A stretch of 64,000 bases of DNA, taken from the NCBI RefSeq assembly GCF_022549695.1, contig NZ_JAKZGS010000004.1, forward strand, positions 109,756 to 173,755, read 5' to 3'. Shown piece after piece: positions 10,022 to 18,461 of the stretch; position 1 is the first letter of the stretch; each line of letters begins with the position of its first letter. The position numbers were made by a program, and so were the translations under genes. The stretch comes from Belliella calami (lineage in GTDB: Bacteria > Bacteroidota > Bacteroidia > Cytophagales > Cyclobacteriaceae). Under the pieces are notes generated by a model, which worked only from the letters and a program-made list of their open reading frames with translations, ran no database searches and was not told where the DNA came from.

Positions 10022-10972
10022 TTATTCTAAGGACGGTAGATTGATTGTATATGCTTTGCCTTTGGGAATCTTAAGCTTATTTGTTCTTAGCCAAGGGTTA
10101 TGGATTTTTAAGGTTTTGTAAGAGCTGTTGTGTTTTATAGCCCAAGTAGCCAAGTCATTCACATCTTGCTTCACAATCAATTCCCTAAATGTGGGTAAAG
10201 TATAATAGTCTTCATCTTTGAGTTTGAAGCCGTATTTATCTGGGTTTTCGAAGATCTCCTTAAAAGCCAATAGTCGAAAGATATAACGACTTGTCTCATC
10301 ATTGAGCAAGAGTTCATAATAATTGACCTGCTTTTGCTCGGATTTTCTTTTGGAAAGTCCACTGATTCCCATATTGTAACTTGCCGCTACGGAAGTCCAA
10401 CTGCCGAACTTGGCATATGCTGATTTTAGATACTTGCATGCAGCAACTGTGGATTTTTCCAAGTGATACCGCTCGTCCACATCATTGCTTACCTCTAGGT
10501 TGTACTCTTTGGCTGTGGCGGGCATAAACTGCCAAAAGCCCCTCGCACCTGCTGGAGAGACCACATTAAGCAATCCTGATTCTGCCATTGCCAAGTATTT
10601 GAAATCATCTGGGATGTTTTGCTCTTTGAGGATTTTTTCTATAATTGGAATGTATTTTCCTGATCGCTTCATCAGCAAAATCATGTTTGATTGCCAATAT
10701 GCATTGACATAAATCTCTCTTTCAAACCGTTCCTTTACATCTTCTATTTCAAGGGGAACTTCCTCGCCAGCAAAGCTAATTGCTTTTGGTGTCTCAAATA
10801 GCTTTGCCCTAGTATCTGGAATTTTTATGTTTATCTCTTCCCCGTCTGGTTGGTTGATTGTGATTTCCTCAAAGGGCAAATCAGTTTGGTTTTTCTCTTG
10901 TGAATAAAGAAAAACCAAACCAAAAAGGATTGTGATTAAAGCGTATATTATTATTAGATGGTATTTTTTCAA
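10022..10972 (-). CDS. Membrane-anchored lytic transglycosylase, MltD/Slt type
   Basis: A 316-residue peptidoglycan-cleaving enzyme. A single N-terminal membrane segment (4-23) is followed by a Slt domain (about 105-225). The catalytic glutamate is E131 in M-A-E-S, and later motifs are G-x-W-Q-F-M-P at about 145-151 and A-A-S-Y-N-M-G. The last 50 residues resemble a single degenerate LysM-like cell-wall-binding module. The start codon is TTG at 10972-10970, two bases after the TAA of the upstream LOG gene, with no in-frame ATG nearby. Translation is therefore probably coupled to the LOG gene. Confidence 0.9.
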   Translation of the reverse strand: MKKYHLIIIYALITILFGLVFLYSQEKNQTDLPFEEITINQPDGEEINIKIPDTRAKLFETPKAISFAGEEVPLEIEDVKERFEREIYVNAYWQSNMILLMKRSGKYIPIIEKILKEQNIPDDFKYLAMAESGLLNVVSPAGARGFWQFMPATAKEYNLEVSNDVDERYHLEKSTVAACKYLKSAYAKFGSWTSVAASYNMGISGLSKRKSEQKQVNYYELLLNDETSRYIFRLLAFKEIFENPDKYGFKLKDEDYYTLPTFRELIVKQDVNDLATWAIKHNSSYKTLKIHNPWLRTNKLKIPKGKAYTINLPSLE

Positions 10973-10974
10973 CT

Positions 10975-11706
10975 TTAGAAGTTTGGTGACAATAAATATT
11001 TACTGTAAAAATCATCGATGACTTTTACTGCTTCTGACGGATCGTCTACCACAGAGAAAAGGTCTAAGTCTTCGACATTGATATACCTATTTTCTAGCAT
11101 GGTGTTTTTGAGCCAATCTACCAATCCTGACCAATATGATCTGCCTACCAATACAATGGGAAACTTTCCGATCTTATTAGTCTGAATCAAAGTAAGGGCT
11201 TCAAACAGCTCGTCTAGGGTTCCAAACCCTCCCGGAAGCACGATGAAACCTTGAGCATATTTGGTGAACATTACTTTTCTGACAAAGAAATAATTGAAAG
11301 AAATAAGTTTATCCTGATCAATATAAATGTTATTGAATTGCTCAAAGGGAAGTACAATATTCAAACCAACAGACTTTCCATTCTCAGAGTGTGCTCCTTT
11401 GTTTCCTGCTTCCATGATACCTGGACCACCGCCGGTGATCACTCCATATCCATGTCTGACAAGTTTGGCAGCGATCTCTTCTGCCATAAGGTAGTATTTG
11501 TGATCTCTAGGTGTTCGAGCAGATCCAAAAATCGATACACATGGACCTATTTTGGATAATTTTTCAAACCCTTCGACAAATTCAGACATTACCTTGAAAA
11601 TCGCCCAAGAATCAGCACTCTTGATTTCATTCCAATCTCTTTCTTTGAATGCTCTTCTGATCCTCTCTTCTTGTTTCGGATCGATGTTTCCATTTTGTTC
11701 ACTCAT
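10975..11706 (-). CDS. LOG family protein (nucleoside 5'-monophosphate phosphoribohydrolase)
   Basis: A 243-residue Rossmann-fold protein with both LOG signatures: G-G-G-P-G-I-M-E-A at 92-100 and P-G-G-F-G-T-L-D-E at 158-166. LOG enzymes hydrolyse N6-substituted adenosine monophosphates or other nucleotides to the base and ribose phosphate. In bacteria outside plants the physiological substrate is often AMP or unknown. It is the first gene of a two-gene operon with the lytic transglycosylase, whose TTG start lies two bases after its stop codon. Confidence 0.92.
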   Translation of the reverse strand: MSEQNGNIDPKQEERIRRAFKERDWNEIKSADSWAIFKVMSEFVEGFEKLSKIGPCVSIFGSARTPRDHKYYLMAEEIAAKLVRHGYGVITGGGPGIMEAGNKGAHSENGKSVGLNIVLPFEQFNNIYIDQDKLISFNYFFVRKVMFTKYAQGFIVLPGGFGTLDELFEALTLIQTNKIGKFPIVLVGRSYWSGLVDWLKNTMLENRYINVEDLDLFSVVDDPSEAVKVIDDFYSKYLLSPNF

Positions 11707-11900
11707 AACTTTATTGATTAATATTAAAAAACAATTTCTATTCCTTATAAGCTATCTAAGCTGACAAAGTTAGATTTTTCTTTTTGGATAGAAAATTACC
11801 GTTTATGATAATCGAAATAAGGAAAAATAAGTTTCAAAAAAATAGTTTTTGCTTTAGATCATAACTCGACTTAATTTCGCAGGCTTTTATTTTATAGAAT

Positions 11901-12512
11901 ATGAATTTACGGGAAAAGTCTTTGGAAGTCAGGAAAGTATTTACTGATTTGGATATTGAGATTAAGGCTTTTATGGATGGTAGCCAGCTCTCTTGCATCA
12001 GCGGATGCGGAGCATGCTGTGCCAATCCGGATGTGCATGCATCTGTTCTGGAATTTTTGCCCTTGGCTTTTGATCTTTACGAAAAGGGAAAGGCAGAGAA
12101 AGCGATGCAACTCCTAGATGATGTCGGAAATGACGCAAATTGTATCATATACAAATCCCAAAATGAAGATGTCAAAAAAGGCTACTGCTCAGATTATGCT
12201 AATAGAGGGATGATATGCCGGCTTTTTGGAAGTGCCGCAAGAAGGAATAAGGAAGGGAAAAAGGAATTGATAACCTGTAAGATTATCAAGGAACAAAAAT
12301 CAGACCTTTACCAAAAAACAGCTTTGGAAATCAAAGATGGTGCTTCGGTACCGTCTAGTGGAGACGCTTATTCACAGCTTTACAATATCGATTTCCAAAT
12401 GACACAAGAGCAGTTTCCAATCAACCAAGCAGTACGAAAGGCTTTGGAGTCTGTCATGAATTATATGTTTTATGTAGAAAATGATAATATTGAATCCAAT
12501 GATAATTTTTGA
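11901..12512 (+). CDS. YkgJ family cysteine-cluster protein
   Basis: A 203-residue cytoplasmic protein with a zinc- or iron-chelating YkgJ-type domain. The clearest mark is C32-x3-C36-x2-C39-C40, followed by further cysteines at 81, 96, 106 and 126, which together could hold a metal or an Fe-S cluster. No enzyme activity is established for the family. The C-terminal 70 residues are less conserved in appearance. It starts divergently from the LOG gene, which suggests a promoter in the AT-rich 11707-11900 spacer. Confidence 0.75.
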   Translation: MNLREKSLEVRKVFTDLDIEIKAFMDGSQLSCISGCGACCANPDVHASVLEFLPLAFDLYEKGKAEKAMQLLDDVGNDANCIIYKSQNEDVKKGYCSDYANRGMICRLFGSAARRNKEGKKELITCKIIKEQKSDLYQKTALEIKDGASVPSSGDAYSQLYNIDFQMTQEQFPINQAVRKALESVMNYMFYVENDNIESNDNF

Positions 12513-12576
12513 AGCCAGGTTTTTGCTGTATATTGTAACTTATTAAATTAATTGTTGGCTTTTTAAAATAATTATT

Positions 12577-12918
12577 ATGCTGAATGTTTCAGAAATAGTA
12601 CAAACGATCAAGCAACTTATTGAAGTTAGAGTTGATATCGTAAAAAATGAGATAAAGGATCAATTTTCGGATATCTTTTCCCGAATATTTATTTTAGTTC
12701 TTATGGGACTATCTTCCCTCATGATTTTACTTTTTGCAAGTATTTCACTGGCATTTTATCTGGGAGAGATTTTGTATTCTCCATATCAGGGATTTTTGTA
12801 TGTGAGTTTACTTTATTTATTGTTATTTGTGATCCTCTATCTCGTAAGAGAATCAAAGGGGATTTTGGATACTTTCAAACATGTGTTTAGGACTTTCATT
12901 TTCAGAATCAAAAAATAG
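12577..12918 (+). CDS. Phage holin superfamily III-type membrane protein
   Basis: A 113-residue protein with an amphipathic N-terminal helix (about 5-35), two membrane spans (about 37-62 and 69-90) and a basic C-terminus. This matches the PF07332-type Actinobacterial Holin-X/phage holin family that is widespread on bacterial chromosomes without phage. Its TAG stop abuts the ATG of the next gene, so they are co-transcribed. The phage name is historical and nothing around it is viral. The role is unknown, possibly envelope or stress related. Confidence 0.7.
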   Translation: MLNVSEIVQTIKQLIEVRVDIVKNEIKDQFSDIFSRIFILVLMGLSSLMILLFASISLAFYLGEILYSPYQGFLYVSLLYLLLFVILYLVRESKGILDTFKHVFRTFIFRIKK

Positions 12919-13308
12919 ATGGATACGAAAGAAGATTTGAAGAATAAGGCAATAGAACTTGAGCAAACACTTCAGGCTCAGTTGAATTTTCTCAAAACCG
13001 ATTCTAAAGATTTTGTCAAAATTGGTGCTGGAGTATTGCTCGGTGGTCTTACGGCTTTCGGTATAGTGAAAGCTATAAAAGGTAAAAAAAACAGCAAGAA
13101 TAAAAGAATCATGGAAGTCCTGGAAAAAGAAGGACTCCTTGATAAAGATACCATTGAGAGATTAAACACAAAAAAAAGTACTGGTTTTAAAGCACGCATG
13201 GTCGCAGTACTTTTACCTATGATCATAGCTTATGGAAGAGAAAAATTGATGGGTGGAAATCAAAAAAATGATGAACAAATAGGAGAACCAAGTGAAGGGA
13301 ACAATTGA
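12919..13308 (+). CDS. Small membrane-associated protein, YtxH-like
   Basis: A 129-residue protein. A charged N-terminal helix (1-32) leads to a short glycine-rich hydrophobic segment (G-A-G-V-L-L-G-G, about 34-50), a very basic loop, and a second weakly hydrophobic segment near 97-112. The ATG directly follows the stop codon of the holin-like gene and the end overlaps the next gene by 17 bases, so it lies in the middle of an operon. It resembles the YtxH/DUF883-like class of small membrane stress proteins only in general layout. Function unknown. Confidence 0.65.
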   Translation: MDTKEDLKNKAIELEQTLQAQLNFLKTDSKDFVKIGAGVLLGGLTAFGIVKAIKGKKNSKNKRIMEVLEKEGLLDKDTIERLNTKKSTGFKARMVAVLLPMIIAYGREKLMGGNQKNDEQIGEPSEGNN

Positions 13309-14062
13309 GTATAAATTAAAATCTCTTGCTCAGGAAGGAAAAAAAGCAGTCGCTTGGCTTATAGATCCAGACAAAACTGCAACAGATCTATCTTTTTTGG
13401 AACATGTAAAAGAGGTATCTCGTTTGGGTATTGACTTTATTTTTATTGGTGGTAGTTTGATCAATTCAAATGAAACTGAAAACATCATTAACATAATCAA
13501 AGAAATAGATACTAAAATTCCCCTTATTCTCTTTCCTGGCAGTGTATTACAATTTTCCGATTTAGCAGACGGAATCTTATTTCTCTCTCTTATTTCAGGC
13601 AGAAATCCAGACCTTCTGATAGGGCAGCATGTTGCTATAGCCCCATTGCTGGCAAAATCCAACCTTGAAGTATTACCTACAGGTTACATTCTTGTAGACG
13701 GCGGACTTTCTACGGCTGTGAATTATATCAGTCAAACCATCCCAATTCCAAATCACAAACCTGAAATAGCCGTTGCGACCGCTTTAGCAGGATCATTTTT
13801 GGGGCTACAGTATTTTTATATGGACGCGGGAAGTGGTGCAAAAATCCCCATTCCTCAAGAAATGATCAATAAAGTGAAAAAATCAATCAATGCACCTTTG
13901 ATCGTAGGAGGAGGATTGAAGGAAGTGTCAAATGTAAAAGAGGCCTTCAAAGCAGGTGCGGATGTGGTAGTCATAGGAAATGGGGCAGAAAAAAACCTCA
14001 GTTTTTTGACTGAGGTTTTGGAATATGTGAATGTTCTTAATTTATCACTGAACATTAATTAA
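13292..14062 (+). CDS. Geranylgeranylglyceryl/heptaprenylglyceryl phosphate synthase (PcrB/GGGPS family)
   Basis: A 256-residue TIM-barrel enzyme that joins glycerol-1-phosphate to a polyprenyl diphosphate. Family motifs seen are W-L-I-D-P-D near 22-27, F-I-G-G-S near 50-54, Y-M-D-A-G-S-G-A near 173-180, V-G-G-G-L near 205-209 and V-V-I-G-N-G near 227-232, the last pair forming the phosphate site. The start is GTG at 13292, supported by an AGGAG ribosome binding site at 13281-13285. It overlaps the preceding gene by 17 bases. The family makes archaeal ether lipids; Bacteroidota members exist, and their product in the cell is poorly known. The 3' end overlaps the convergent AraC gene and contains that gene's terminator. 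Confidence 0.9.
   Translation: MKGTIEYKLKSLAQEGKKAVAWLIDPDKTATDLSFLEHVKEVSRLGIDFIFIGGSLINSNETENIINIIKEIDTKIPLILFPGSVLQFSDLADGILFLSLISGRNPDLLIGQHVAIAPLLAKSNLEVLPTGYILVDGGLSTAVNYISQTIPIPNHKPEIAVATALAGSFLGLQYFYMDAGSGAKIPIPQEMINKVKKSINAPLIVGGGLKEVSNVKEAFKAGADVVVIGNGAEKNLSFLTEVLEYVNVLNLSLNIN
13989..14017 (-). terminator. Terminator of the AraC gene, inside the GGGPS coding sequence
   Basis: A perfect 9-base stem (13994-14002 with 14009-14017) with a six-base loop, preceded on the plus strand by seven A at 13989-13995, which is a T run on the minus strand. It lies 28 bases beyond the stop codon of the minus-strand AraC gene and entirely within codons of the plus-strand synthase gene. Confidence 0.75.
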
Positions 14063-14974
14063 AGACTCTCTTCTTCGCATCTTACCAGCTGGCAATCCAT
14101 ACATCATCTTGAATCTTCTACAGAAGTAAGCCGTATCTTTGTACCCTACTTCTTTGCCAATGTCCCTGATGCTTTTCTTGGAAGTTCTCAACAACTCCAC
14201 TGCTGCTTCCATTCTTTGATATTCAATATAATCCTGTGGATTGATACTGGTCAACATTTTGAAATATTGACCAACGTAGTCTTCTGATACATTGGCAACT
14301 TTCGCCAATACTTTGTTGGATAGATCACCTCCGATATTTTTCTTGATATAATTGAACATATCAATCAATCTTGGATCTTTGAAATAAGTACTGTTTGTAG
14401 ATAATTCTTCTACAAAAAGTCTGTTTTTAAGAATATGTCTTACAATTTCAATTACCAGCAATTCTGTTTGCAATTTTGATACCCTTTCTTTTCCAGGTAC
14501 GTTTTGCTCAGATTCTTTTACTATATCTTCTATGATCGTAGCGATCTTGTCATTGAATCTAATTACAAACGGAGGAATCCCGAGTGAATTGAAAAAGTTT
14601 ACGACATCGAATACCTTAGCCTCGAAATTTACTACAGTGATGCAGTCTTCTTCCGCATTTTTGATATCCTTAAAACTGATTGTTTGTAGGTATTTTCTTT
14701 TGTTGTCTAAAAATGCCTCATTTGTCAAATCTGACTTTTTGGTAACATTGCCAAATGAAACGTTGCTTCTGCGTCCTGCAGGAATAAATAAAATTTCGCC
14801 TTCATTGACACCCTCTCCTTCATCGGAGAATTTTAATGAACCTTGATGAAGTAAAATTACTGTGTTTTCGGTATCGTTGTAATCCGAAACGCTAACAGAC
14901 TTATCAATTTTATAGTTATTGCCTTTTAAAAAGCGAACTCCTACGGATTCTATGACTTTATTGTAATATTCCAT
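14045..14974 (-). CDS. AraC family transcriptional regulator
   Basis: A 309-residue regulator. The N-terminal half (about 1-170) looks like a cupin-type sensing domain, with a G-x-I-L-F-I-P-A-G strand near 60-68. Two helix-turn-helix units occupy about 205-300, ending in the AraC signature I-x-x-I-x-x-x-V-G-Y-x-D-x-A-Y-F-C-R-R-F-K. The ligand is not evident. It is convergent with the GGGPS gene and their ends overlap by 18 bases. The acyl-CoA dehydrogenase gene lies upstream on the same strand but is separated by a strong hairpin. Confidence 0.92.
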   Translation of the reverse strand: MEYYNKVIESVGVRFLKGNNYKIDKSVSVSDYNDTENTVILLHQGSLKFSDEGEGVNEGEILFIPAGRRSNVSFGNVTKKSDLTNEAFLDNKRKYLQTISFKDIKNAEEDCITVVNFEAKVFDVVNFFNSLGIPPFVIRFNDKIATIIEDIVKESEQNVPGKERVSKLQTELLVIEIVRHILKNRLFVEELSTNSTYFKDPRLIDMFNYIKKNIGGDLSNKVLAKVANVSEDYVGQYFKMLTSINPQDYIEYQRMEAAVELLRTSKKSIRDIGKEVGYKDTAYFCRRFKMMYGLPAGKMRRRESLINVQ

Positions 14975-15062
14975 GAAAGAAGTTGTTTTGGTTTTTCTGT
15001 AAAACTAGGTTAAATTTCTGCAATATAGTGTACTTATCTAATAAAAATTTCATGTAAAAAAG

Positions 15063-15098
15063 AAAAAGGTCATAAAAATTGAATTTTATGACCTTTTT
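15063..15098 (-). terminator. Strong terminator after the acyl-CoA dehydrogenase gene
   Basis: A perfect 15-base stem (15063-15077 with 15084-15098) with a six-base loop, with A and T runs at the two feet so that it can stop transcription in either direction. It begins 17 bases past the stop codon. Confidence 0.85.
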
Positions 15099-15115
15099 CA
15101 CCATCTTTTTTTGAA

Positions 15116-16255
15116 TTATCTTAAAATACTACGTGATATAACTATTTTTTGAATTTCGCTGGTTCCTTCATAAATCTGTGTGATTTTTGCATCTCGCATC
15201 AATCTTTCTACATGGTATTCTTTTACAAATCCGTACCCACCATGTACTTGTACTGCTTCTACTGTCACATCCATCGCCACTTGTGAGGCATATAATTTTG
15301 CCATTGCTGAGGCATGTGCATAGTCTTTTCCTTGATCTTTGAGCCAAGCAGATTTGAGTACCAATAGTCTTGCAGCTTCTATGTTTGTAGCCATATCGGC
15401 TAATTTGAATTGAATTGCTTGATGCTGGCTAATTGGTTTGCCAAAAGCTTTCCTTTCTTTGGAATATGCCAAGGCTAGTTCATAAGCACCTGAAGCAATT
15501 CCCAAAGCTTGAGCCGCTATACCTATCCTGCCACCATTCAATGTTTCCATCGCAAAAGTAAACCCAAACCCTTCTTCTCCTATCCTGTTTTCTACTGGCA
15601 CTTTCACATCGGTGAACATCAAAGAATGGGTATCAGATCCTCTAATTCCCAATTTATCTTCCTTTTTGCCAATGACGAAACCTTCTGATTCTTTTTCGAC
15701 TATGAATGCAGAGATTCCTTTGTGACCTTTGGCAGCATCGGTTTGTGCAATCACTAAATATATGCTAGCAGTACTGCCATTGGTAATCCAATTCTTAGTC
15801 CCATTTAAGATATAATGATCACCATTCAATTCTGCAGAGGTTTTTTGAGAAGTGGCATCAGATCCAGCTTCAGGTTCTGAAAGACAAAATGCACCTAACA
15901 ATTCACCTGATGCAAGTGGTTTTAGATATTTTTCTTTTTGTTGTTCATTTCCATATTTTTCCAATCCCCAGCAGACAAGCGAATTGTTCACAGACATCGC
16001 TACTGAAGCTGATGCATCGATTTTGGATATTTCCTCCATTGCCAATACATACGATACACTGTCCATGCCGCCACCATCATATTTTGGATCGACCATCATT
16101 CCCATGAAGCCCAATTCCCCCATTTTTTTGATTTGTTCGTGAGGAAATCTAGCCTCAGTATCTCTTTCTATAACTCCTTCAAGTAATTCTGCTTGCGCAA
16201 ATTCGCGCGCTGCGTCCCTTACTGCCAACTGCTCTTCAGTATATTCAAAATTCAT
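15116..16255 (-). CDS. Acyl-CoA dehydrogenase (short/medium-chain type)
   Basis: A 379-residue flavoprotein of normal length that oxidises acyl-CoA to enoyl-CoA in fatty-acid or branched-chain amino-acid breakdown. Signatures: C-L-S-E-P-E-A-G-S-D near 125-134 (FAD/substrate), W-I-T-N-G near 158-162, and the C-terminal Q-I-Y-E-G-T with catalytic base E363. The position of this glutamate near the end is typical of short/medium-chain enzymes rather than isovaleryl-type ones. It is monocistronic between two hairpin terminators. The exact chain length preference cannot be read from sequence. Confidence 0.95.
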   Translation of the reverse strand: MNFEYTEEQLAVRDAAREFAQAELLEGVIERDTEARFPHEQIKKMGELGFMGMMVDPKYDGGGMDSVSYVLAMEEISKIDASASVAMSVNNSLVCWGLEKYGNEQQKEKYLKPLASGELLGAFCLSEPEAGSDATSQKTSAELNGDHYILNGTKNWITNGSTASIYLVIAQTDAAKGHKGISAFIVEKESEGFVIGKKEDKLGIRGSDTHSLMFTDVKVPVENRIGEEGFGFTFAMETLNGGRIGIAAQALGIASGAYELALAYSKERKAFGKPISQHQAIQFKLADMATNIEAARLLVLKSAWLKDQGKDYAHASAMAKLYASQVAMDVTVEAVQVHGGYGFVKEYHVERLMRDAKITQIYEGTSEIQKIVISRSILR

Positions 16256-16298
16256 ATCGATATTTGGGTTATTTGTTTCAAGGGTGGAATATAGATCA

Positions 16299-16329
16299 AA
16301 AAAATAAAAGGGGCAATTTCTTGCCCCTT
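16299..16329 (-). terminator. Terminator of the panC-panD operon
   Basis: A perfect 9-base G/C-rich stem (16308-16316 with 16321-16329) with a four-base loop. The A-rich 16299-16309 gives a T run on the minus strand. It lies after the metallopeptidase gene, the last of the operon. Confidence 0.85.
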
Positions 16330-16361
16330 AAATGTAAACTCAAATTGATGTTTTCAGTTTC

Positions 16362-17051
16362 TTAGTCTCTATTTCCAAAGAAAATAAAGATGTAATATGC
16401 CAAAGTAGCCAATGAAGCCAAAGCTGCAACTACATAAGTCATTGCTGCCCATTTCAATGCGTCTTTAGACATTCCATATTCTGATTTGGTGACAATGTTC
16501 CTTTGATTGACCCAGGCAAGTGCTCTGTTGCTTGCATCAAACTCCACTGGTAATGTTACCAATGTAAACAACGTCATAACACTGTATGCTCCAACTACAA
16601 TAAATCCTATAAGGTCATAATTAAGGCCCAATGCGTAACCTCCTAATAAAGAAGCAATCAGCACAATGTTTAGAATCTTACCACTTGCGTTTTGAACTGG
16701 TACCAATGCAGATCTCAATTGTAGCCAAGAATATGCTGTAGCATGCTGTACTGCGTGACCACATTCGTGTGCAGATACTGCGGTTGCGGCTGCATTTCTA
16801 CCGTAGTACACATCTGGGCTAAGGTTTACAGTTTTGTTTGCTGGATTGTAGTGGTCAGTAAGCTGACCTTCCACGCAATTTACCTTGACATCATAGATGT
16901 TATTGTCAGCAAGCATCAGCTCTGCTATTTCCTTTCCAGACAAATTTGCCTGAAGTGGAATTTTTGAATACTTTTTGAATTTGCTCTTAAGCTTATTGCT
17001 TACAACAAATCCTAAGATTCCGAATACAACGACGATTAATATTAGAAACAT
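16362..17051 (-). CDS. Membrane zinc metallopeptidase (YugP family)
   Basis: A 229-residue membrane peptidase. An N-terminal helix (2-18), the metal site H95-E-C-G-H99 and hydrophobic segments at about 126-162 and 205-224 match the Zn_peptidase_2/YugP family (PF04298 type). The protease substrate is unknown. It lies 32 bases downstream of the flippase-like gene and ends at a strong terminator, so it is the last gene of the panC-panD set; a functional link with pantothenate synthesis is not implied. Confidence 0.88.
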   Translation of the reverse strand: MFLILIVVVFGILGFVVSNKLKSKFKKYSKIPLQANLSGKEIAELMLADNNIYDVKVNCVEGQLTDHYNPANKTVNLSPDVYYGRNAAATAVSAHECGHAVQHATAYSWLQLRSALVPVQNASGKILNIVLIASLLGGYALGLNYDLIGFIVVGAYSVMTLFTLVTLPVEFDASNRALAWVNQRNIVTKSEYGMSKDALKWAAMTYVVAALASLATLAYYIFIFFGNRD

Positions 17052-17083
17052 AGCTTTGGTTTTTAACTTTTGTCTTTACGAAT

Positions 17084-18085
17084 TTAGGAAGTTTTAGGTT
17101 CTCCTTTTGCAGTGATCCTAAAGAAAATTGCCAGGGCAACTAAACCCAAGACAATCATAATCACCACCTGACTTCCATGGATGATTGCTGCGAAGATTTT
17201 TCCCTCCTCCTCTGATAATCCATAACGTATCAAAATAAAGGCCACTAATGCATGAAAGGTTCCAATCCCCCCTTGAACGGGTGCAGTCATGCCAATACTT
17301 CCCATTACCATCACCATCAGGACTGCATTGGCTGTCAAACTGGCAGTAGACGGAATTGCCAAAGCTACCGCAAACATGGTAGCATAATAGCAAAGCCAAA
17401 TCACGGCCGAAGAGGACCAGAATCCTGCTTGGTTTTTCACTTTACGAAGACTAACCACTCCTTTGACAAGATCCCCAGTAAAATTCCTTACTTTTTTGAT
17501 GAAGCTGTTTTCCTTGTACTTTTTGAAAAGGAAGACGATTAAAATGATAATCAATATAATGGCCCCGATGATAATCGGTAGTGCACCGTTAATTTTAGCT
17601 ACAATATCATCTACGGATACCAGTTCGGAGAAAAGGCTAATGAAAAGATCTCGTTCTAGAAAGAACGCTAGGGAAATAGCAAAAAGCATGAACAAAAAAT
17701 CAATGGTTCTTTCCATGATTACTGTTCCGATCAATTTGCCCATTTCGATGTTTTCTGTTTTTTTCAGAACACCACATCTGGCCACTTCACCGGCTCTTGG
17801 TACGACTAAGTTAGCTAAGTAGCCGATCATCAAAGCCCAAAAGGCCCTGAAACTCGAAGTATTCTGATCTTCCCCCGCGTCAATCAACAAGGTCCATCTC
17901 CAAGCACGAAGCCAAAAACCAAAAATCGAAACCAAAAAGGAAATACCTAACCAAAGAATAGAAGATTCTTCAACGACTTCAGACATATCAGAAAAACTGA
18001 TGTCTTTATATAAAAACCAAAAGATCCAGATAGCCACCCCTAATGAGAGTATTACCTGGATCCACTGTTTGATAGAAAGTTTCAA
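17084..18085 (-). CDS. Lysylphosphatidylglycerol synthase TM region/UPF0104-type flippase-like protein
   Basis: A 333-residue inner-membrane protein with about eight hydrophobic segments. Conserved-looking features are R-A-W-R-W near residue 60, P-R-A-G-E-V-A-R near 95-102, and a glycine-rich G-x-x-x-P-V-Q-G-G-I-G motif near 267-277, all typical of the MprF transmembrane region/UPF0104 family. It lacks the soluble aminoacyl transferase domain, so it is not a complete MprF. Lipid translocation is the usual suggestion. The start is three bases after the panD stop codon. Confidence 0.85.
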   Translation of the reverse strand: MKLSIKQWIQVILSLGVAIWIFWFLYKDISFSDMSEVVEESSILWLGISFLVSIFGFWLRAWRWTLLIDAGEDQNTSSFRAFWALMIGYLANLVVPRAGEVARCGVLKKTENIEMGKLIGTVIMERTIDFLFMLFAISLAFFLERDLFISLFSELVSVDDIVAKINGALPIIIGAIILIIILIVFLFKKYKENSFIKKVRNFTGDLVKGVVSLRKVKNQAGFWSSSAVIWLCYYATMFAVALAIPSTASLTANAVLMVMVMGSIGMTAPVQGGIGTFHALVAFILIRYGLSEEEGKIFAAIIHGSQVVIMIVLGLVALAIFFRITAKGEPKTS

Positions 18086-18088
18086 TAC

Positions 18089-18436
18089 TTATATTACTTT
18101 ATTGTGATCGTCTGGGAAAATCAAAACTGGCTTATGCAACTTAGCTTCCTCAAAATCCATTGAGGCATATGAAATGATGATTACCACATCACCTACTTGC
18201 GCTTTGCGTGCAGCTGGACCATTCAGACAAACCATTCCTGAGCCTCTTTCGCCTTTGATGACATAAGTTTCTAGTCTCTCGCCATTATTTACGTTGACGA
18301 TCTGCACTTTTTCATTTTCGATGATATTGGCAGCATCTATTAGATCTTCATCTACGGTAATGCTTCCTACATAATGTAGTTCCGCTTGAGTAATCTTTAC
18401 TCTGTGTATTTTTGATTTTAATACTTGAATATGCAT
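18089..18436 (-). CDS. panD: Aspartate 1-decarboxylase
   Basis: A 115-residue pyruvoyl enzyme converting L-aspartate to beta-alanine for pantothenate and CoA. The self-cleavage site is G24-S25 in H-Y-V-G-S-I, with K9 and H11 near the N-terminus, Y58 (T-Y-V-I) and the N-G-P-A-A-R motif near 72-77. It is co-transcribed with panC 25 bases upstream, so both halves of the pantothenate branch are adjacent. Confidence 0.97.
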   Translation of the reverse strand: MHIQVLKSKIHRVKITQAELHYVGSITVDEDLIDAANIIENEKVQIVNVNNGERLETYVIKGERGSGMVCLNGPAARKAQVGDVVIIISYASMDFEEAKLHKPVLIFPDDHNKVI

Positions 18437-18461
18437 GAATTCAAATTTTTTGCAAAGGTAA

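Noticed and set aside
12577-12918. Prophage, suggested by a holin-like gene
   Set aside because: Neighbours are ordinary chromosomal genes, and this holin family is common without phage.
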